Assembly: GCA_005656395.1 (NCBI GenBank)
Contig: SRSI01000017.1
Coordinates: 62,001-126,000 of the forward strand
From: Strongyloides papillosus
Taxonomy: Eukaryota > Nematoda > Chromadorea > Rhabditida > Strongyloididae
DNA length: 64,000 nucleotides
Direction of reading: 5' to 3'
Position numbers and translations under genes: made by a program. The notes under the pieces are model-generated. The model worked only from the letters and a program-made list of their open reading frames with translations. It was not told the origin of the DNA and made no database searches. Below, piece after piece: positions 59,731-64,000 of the stretch. Numbering within the stretch: the first letter of the stretch is position 1; the number at the start of each line of letters is the position of its first letter.

Positions 59731-60312
59731 ATGGCTTCACACCTACCAAATGACATCACTTTTACTTCTTTGGACCTGGATCGGCTAATCTCTCTTTATA
59801 AGGATAAATCAATAAAGGGTAAGATTCAGGGTGAGTGGGAGGAAAAAATTCTTAACCAATTGTGGGGTGTGATAATTAATTGTTTAACTAGAGAAGGTTC
59901 TAAGAGGATACCTAGCGAATTCTTAAGGTTGGATCATCATGGAATTAAAAACGTTTTCGTTCCTCCAATTGTAGAAGCAATGAATGGAGTTAAATTGTTA
60001 AAGTTTATTCAGAAATGGTATAATTACAATACAACAAATAGGATGCATTTGAATGATGTATTGCCAATCATATGTCTTAAAAATATCAATATAAGACAAC
60101 TTTATGCCTTTACAAAAGCGTCACTAAGGAAGTTTAGTGATGGTGAAGAAAGTGGGAAGAACGAAAAAAATGGGGAAAGCGGAAAAAACGAAAAATTGGA
60201 TGACTTTCAAAAGTTCCTTATCATGCTAAACTTGGAGATTCTAAAAATAACAGAGGAGAAGAAAAGATTAGAAGAAGAGAGGGAAAGACAAAAATTAATT
60301 AACACCTTGTAA
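59731..60312 (+). CDS. Orphan intracellular protein (193 aa)
   Basis: An intact single-exon frame from ATG (MASHLPNDITF) to TAA. The ATG is placed directly after GTGTTTTTTAG, an acceptor-like tract suggesting either spliced-leader trans-splicing at the start codon or a 5' non-coding intron. The protein has no signal peptide. The N-terminal 130 residues are mixed hydrophobic/charged (WEEKILNQLWGVIINCL), then comes a small Gly/Glu/Lys/Asn repeat (SGKNEKNGESGKNEK), then a charged coiled-coil-like helix ending in KKRLEEERERQKL. No known family is recognised. AATAAA at 60334 serves as polyadenylation signal. Less AT-biased codons than the intergenic DNA support it being real. Confidence 0.75.
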   Translation: MASHLPNDITFTSLDLDRLISLYKDKSIKGKIQGEWEEKILNQLWGVIINCLTREGSKRIPSEFLRLDHHGIKNVFVPPIVEAMNGVKLLKFIQKWYNYNTTNRMHLNDVLPIICLKNINIRQLYAFTKASLRKFSDGEESGKNEKNGESGKNEKLDDFQKFLIMLNLEILKITEEKKRLEEERERQKLINTL

Positions 60313-60333
60313 AAATGTACATTTCATAGACAA

Positions 60334-60339
60334 AATAAA
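60334..60339 (+). terminator. Polyadenylation signal of the orphan gene
   Basis: AATAAA 22 bp after the TAA stop, in the short gap before the convergent ABC transporter gene. Confidence 0.55.
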
Positions 60340-60466
60340 CGATTAAATTTATTATATGGTAATTTTTAATAACAATAAAAGTCTCTAGAAATATTAGAAA
60401 ATAAAAACATGCATAAAAATAAATGCAATTCAAAGTATTTTTTTAATATTAAAATTTACAAAATAA

Positions 60467-63400
60467 CTAGTTATTAGCAGGTCTTCTTTTACTTCCTCCA
60501 CTTAAGCCATCCTCGTGACTTTTAACCATTGAATAAAATAATGATCTTTTGTTGGCGAGTAAATTTGCTGGAGAGTCAAATTCAACAATCTGTCCGTAAT
60601 CGAGAACAATAATTCTAAAGAAAATTTATAATACTAGTGAATAGAGTTTCTTTGACTTACCTGTCATAATCTATAATAGTACTAAGTCTATGAGCAATAA
60701 CAATAACATTAGCATGGGCGAATTCTTGAGCAATTGTTTGTTGAATCAAGTTATCAGTATACATATCAACAGATGCAGTTGCTTCATCGAGAATGAGGAT
60801 CTTTGTTTTCCTTAAAATAGCACGAGCAAGGCATATAAGTTGACAGGTACCCAAACTGATATTTCCTGCCCTCTCAGATACCATGAAATCGAGTCCCTCA
60901 CTATTTGATAGGGCGAAATCCTTCAAATGAGCTTTTTCCAATGCATTCCATATTTTGTCATCTGAATAATTATTGAAGGGATCTAAATTAAAACGGAGAG
61001 TACCAGAAAATAGAACTGGATCTTGAGGAATGATTGTTAAAGCATTTCTTAAGTCATGGAGACCTATTCTTGAAATATCAAGACCATCAATATATATTGT
61101 ACCCTCAACAGGTTCAATCATCCTAAACAATGCTAAAGTTATTGAACTTTTACCGGCACCTGTCCTTCCAACAATACCAATTCTTTCCTTTGGTTTAATT
61201 TTAGCATTGATACCTCTAAGAACCAAATCAAGGCCAATTCTATATCTTGTAGAGTAATTCTTAAATTCTATATTTCCTTCCTGAGGCCAAGTTGACATTG
61301 GTTCTCTATCTTTACTCGATTTCCATGGTGCTTCTTGTTTAATCTCACTATACTCCTTTATTCTCTCAACTGAAACAATATTAGTTTCCAATTTTGATAT
61401 TTGTCTAACAGCAAAATTTAAACAAAATGTAATATTAAGTGCATATGATACCGACAAACCAATTATACCTGGTGAGACATTAGACTTCATCAAAACACCC
61501 AATAACGCTGCAAAAAGAACAATACAATTTCCAATAAATTCCAGACGGACTGTCAACCACCTATTTGCAACATAATTAAGATACCTACAACGGACATGTG
61601 TATCAACTTTTTGTTCGGATAATTTACAAAATTTATTAACTAGTCTATATGATCTAATTGTAAAGGCTCCTTGGATGGATTCTGATAAATGTGAGTATAT
61701 TGGTGATCTCGTAATTGATTCAAGTCTTTTCAATTGTCTTGATGTACTTATGTAATATTTTAGGACATAGAAATACATAATTGCCAATGGGACTGCAACG
61801 AAAGTGAAACTTGGAGTTGATAGAATGATGATTGTTATTGTAGATAGAACTTGTAAAACACAACTGATGAAAAATTGTACATTAAATGGGAGTAAGAAAT
61901 CAACAGTTTCGATGTCTTTATTAAGACGGTTTATAATTCTTCCAAAAGGTGTAACATCAAAGAATGACATGGGAGCACGGAATATAGCATGAAGTAACGG
62001 AGCATGGAGATTTCTTGAAGCCGAAATACCTCCCAACAATATTGAACTTAATCCTATAAACATCAAAAATATCTCACTGAAACCTATTACTGCATATATT
62101 CCTAATCTCGTCTGAACGGTTGTCGTTGAATTGGTTGCATTTGAAGTTGTTGATTTAATATTGTCATTAGACCAATCAGTTAACCAAAGACTTCTAAATA
62201 TAGATGCTGTTGTCGATAATGCCAAACCAGCAATAAAGAATAATGATAATAAGTAACCCATTGAGTTGAAATATTGCATATATACACTGAATTTAACTTT
62301 TCCTGTCTCTGTTTTTTCGTAACCTCCTGTTGGTTTGTCAGTAAATCCATCTGTGGATAATTGAGATTTCGAGGTAACTGATACTTTTCTTTTCCTTTGT
62401 TTTGGAGCGATCATGGACATCTTTCTTTGTGTGTAAATTGCAGATACTGTTGACATATGGGAGGTTCCGAAGAATGATTCAACTTGTGTATCTTCGTCAA
62501 TATGATCAGAATCTGTTTCTGAATACTTATCATCAAACTCCTCCAGACTGTCAGTATCATCAAAATCCACCTCAGTTATATTCTTTTCTGTCTCACATTC
62601 TTTTAGTAGCTTTTGGAATTCTTCTCTATTAACTAGCTCTTCATATGAACCCTGAAGGACAATTTCTCCATTTTCTATAACTATTATTTGGTCAGCATAA
62701 CTCATGTAACTAAGTTCATTTGTAACTAAGATTCTAGTTTTGTTTCTCAACAATCCTTCAGGTCCAAGAACATCATTAAATATTTTTGCTCCAACATGAG
62801 CATCAACTGCTGACAATGGATCATCTAAAAGGTAAATGTCGAAGTTTTGATATACAGCTCTGGCTAAACTGATTCTTGCCTTCTGTCCTCCTGATAGATT
62901 AATGCCCTTCTCACCAATTTCCGTTAAATCATGATTAACAAAGCTACTTAAATCATCGAGAAGGCAGGTAGCTGTAAGGACACGTTCATAAAAATACTCA
63001 TCATATTTGGAACCAAATGTTATATTTCCACGAACAGTATTATTTTGCATCCATGGTTGTTGAGGGAGGTATGCCACCTGTCCATCAATCTTAACTTTAC
63101 CACTTATCAATTCCATCTCACCTAACAGCGATTGAAGAATTGATGACTTTCCATTACCAACTTTTCCAACAACAGCAATAAAAGATCCCTTCTCTGCCTT
63201 TAGATTGAAATTCTTTAAACTAAAAGTATTGGTATCAATATTATTTGGAGAATCTTTCTCCCATTTAAACGTTGCATTCTTAACATGAATAGCCAAATCA
63301 TTAACAATTCCATTCTTGAAATCTCTTTGGATCTTTGAATTAATCTCCTCTGCGACAAGGAACTCTTTGAGACGTTTATTAGAAACCATCACCTGGACGG

Positions 63401-64000
63401 TTGTTGATATCAATTCAGCTATCGTGGACATTGGACTTCTTAATTGATTAAATAATGTTAATGATACGAAAGCGATTTCTGGGGTGAGGACATTTTTTTT
63501 GTCAATAAATGTGTAGGTGGCAAAAGTGGATAGGGCAACTAAGAATGGGCCAGCTTGGTTTATCATATCACTAGTTGTTCTTAGGAATGAGGCCTTTTTT
63601 ATATATACAAGTTCTTTGTTTCTTAGTTTTTTTATAACATCCTCCATAGCGATTTCCCAGCCATATAATTTTATCACTTTTATACCGTTTAGGACTTCGT
63701 TTACCATTTTAACTCTTTCATCCTTCAAATACATTTGTTTTGTCTGGTATTTTCTGATAATAAGACTAAAAATGAAATTCAGTGGAAATAAGAGAACCAT
63801 AATAAAGATTCCACTTATCACACTAATTCCCATTAATTGATACAAAAAAACCATCGATAACACCATCTGAAATGGTGTACTAATATACTGATGAGTTTGA
63901 GGAGTAATATGTTGAAAACGATCAACATCAATAGCCATTAAATTAACAATCTCTCCAACAGTCTTATCTTTCCTAGCGGTATTAGATAATTTTAACGTTT
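60467..64000 (-). CDS. ABCC/MRP-type ABC transporter, 5' part outside the window
   Basis: Last exon 60467-60614 (ends KRRPANN and a stop), 46-bp intron, then a long exon from 60661 to beyond 64000; the frame is still open at the edge ([19 protein letters not shown]). MRP pumps export glutathione conjugates and other organic anions across the plasma membrane using ATP. In order from the right: part of TMD1; NBD1 with Walker [10 protein letters not shown] (about 63141-63168) and [14 protein letters not shown] (about 62870-62900); an acidic linker; TMD2; NBD2 with Walker [10 protein letters not shown] (about 61145-61170), signature [14 protein letters not shown] (about 60820-60862), and Walker [13 protein letters not shown] (about 60770-60810); then the H-loop IAHRLST. 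In NBD2 the signature is ISLGT instead of the usual LS(V/L)GQ. It converges on the orphan gene, 154 bp away. Confidence 0.95.

Noticed and set aside
61030..62632. Plus-strand frames opposite the ABC transporter
   Set aside because: Antisense shadows of a strongly conserved coding exon.

Overview
The window looks like nuclear DNA of a small-intron, extremely AT-rich animal, most likely a Strongyloides-like nematode. The evidence is strongly A+T-biased intergenic DNA, introns as short as 34-54 bp with GTAAGT...TTTTNAG-type sites, nematode-style gene content (an SLC23/NAT transporter, a PI4K-beta, a single dynamin, a Tribbles pseudokinase, an MRP/ABCC pump) and an ATG placed directly after a TTTTTTAG acceptor-like tract. 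The genus is an inference, not something the sequence proves.

Layout. At the left edge (33-279, minus) is a first exon of a small secreted protein that runs off the window. A complete Ty3/gypsy-type LTR retrotransposon follows (502-6381), with one 1562-codon Gag-Pol frame and apparently identical LTRs. From about 6.4 to 42.9 kb there is no convincing host gene. This stretch is a graveyard and nursery of mobile DNA: dispersed non-coding repeats, a nested pair of foldback elements (10.8-13.6 kb), degraded retroelement coding pieces (13.7-14.7, 19.3-20.9, possibly 29.4-29.8 kb), a decayed mariner (16.7-17.6 kb), two related 0.9-kb TA-flanked inverted-repeat elements (21.9 and 34.4 kb), a very young short LTR element coding only Gag, protease and an RNase H tail (24.9-26.8 kb), and a 270-bp MITE (32.5 kb).

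From 42.9 kb to the right end the window is gene-rich. In order: SLC23-type nucleobase/ascorbate transporter (minus), an unrecognised secreted or membrane protein (minus), PI4-kinase III beta (minus), dynamin (plus), Tribbles-like pseudokinase (minus), an orphan 193-residue gene (plus), and an ABCC/MRP transporter cut by the right edge (minus). Exon boundaries were worked out by hand from reading frame, splice consensus and family similarity.

The host genes do not form one pathway. PI4K-beta (Golgi PI4P) and dynamin (vesicle scission) are both membrane-traffic genes and lie head to head about 2 kb apart. Most of the novelty is in the mobile DNA: a foldback element inserted with a TTAA duplication into another foldback whose opposite arm preserves the empty site, and a young non-autonomous LTR element whose stop codon is supplied by its own 3' LTR. 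In the host genes, a possible 3-nt microexon and two alternative last exons in dynamin are the most testable points.
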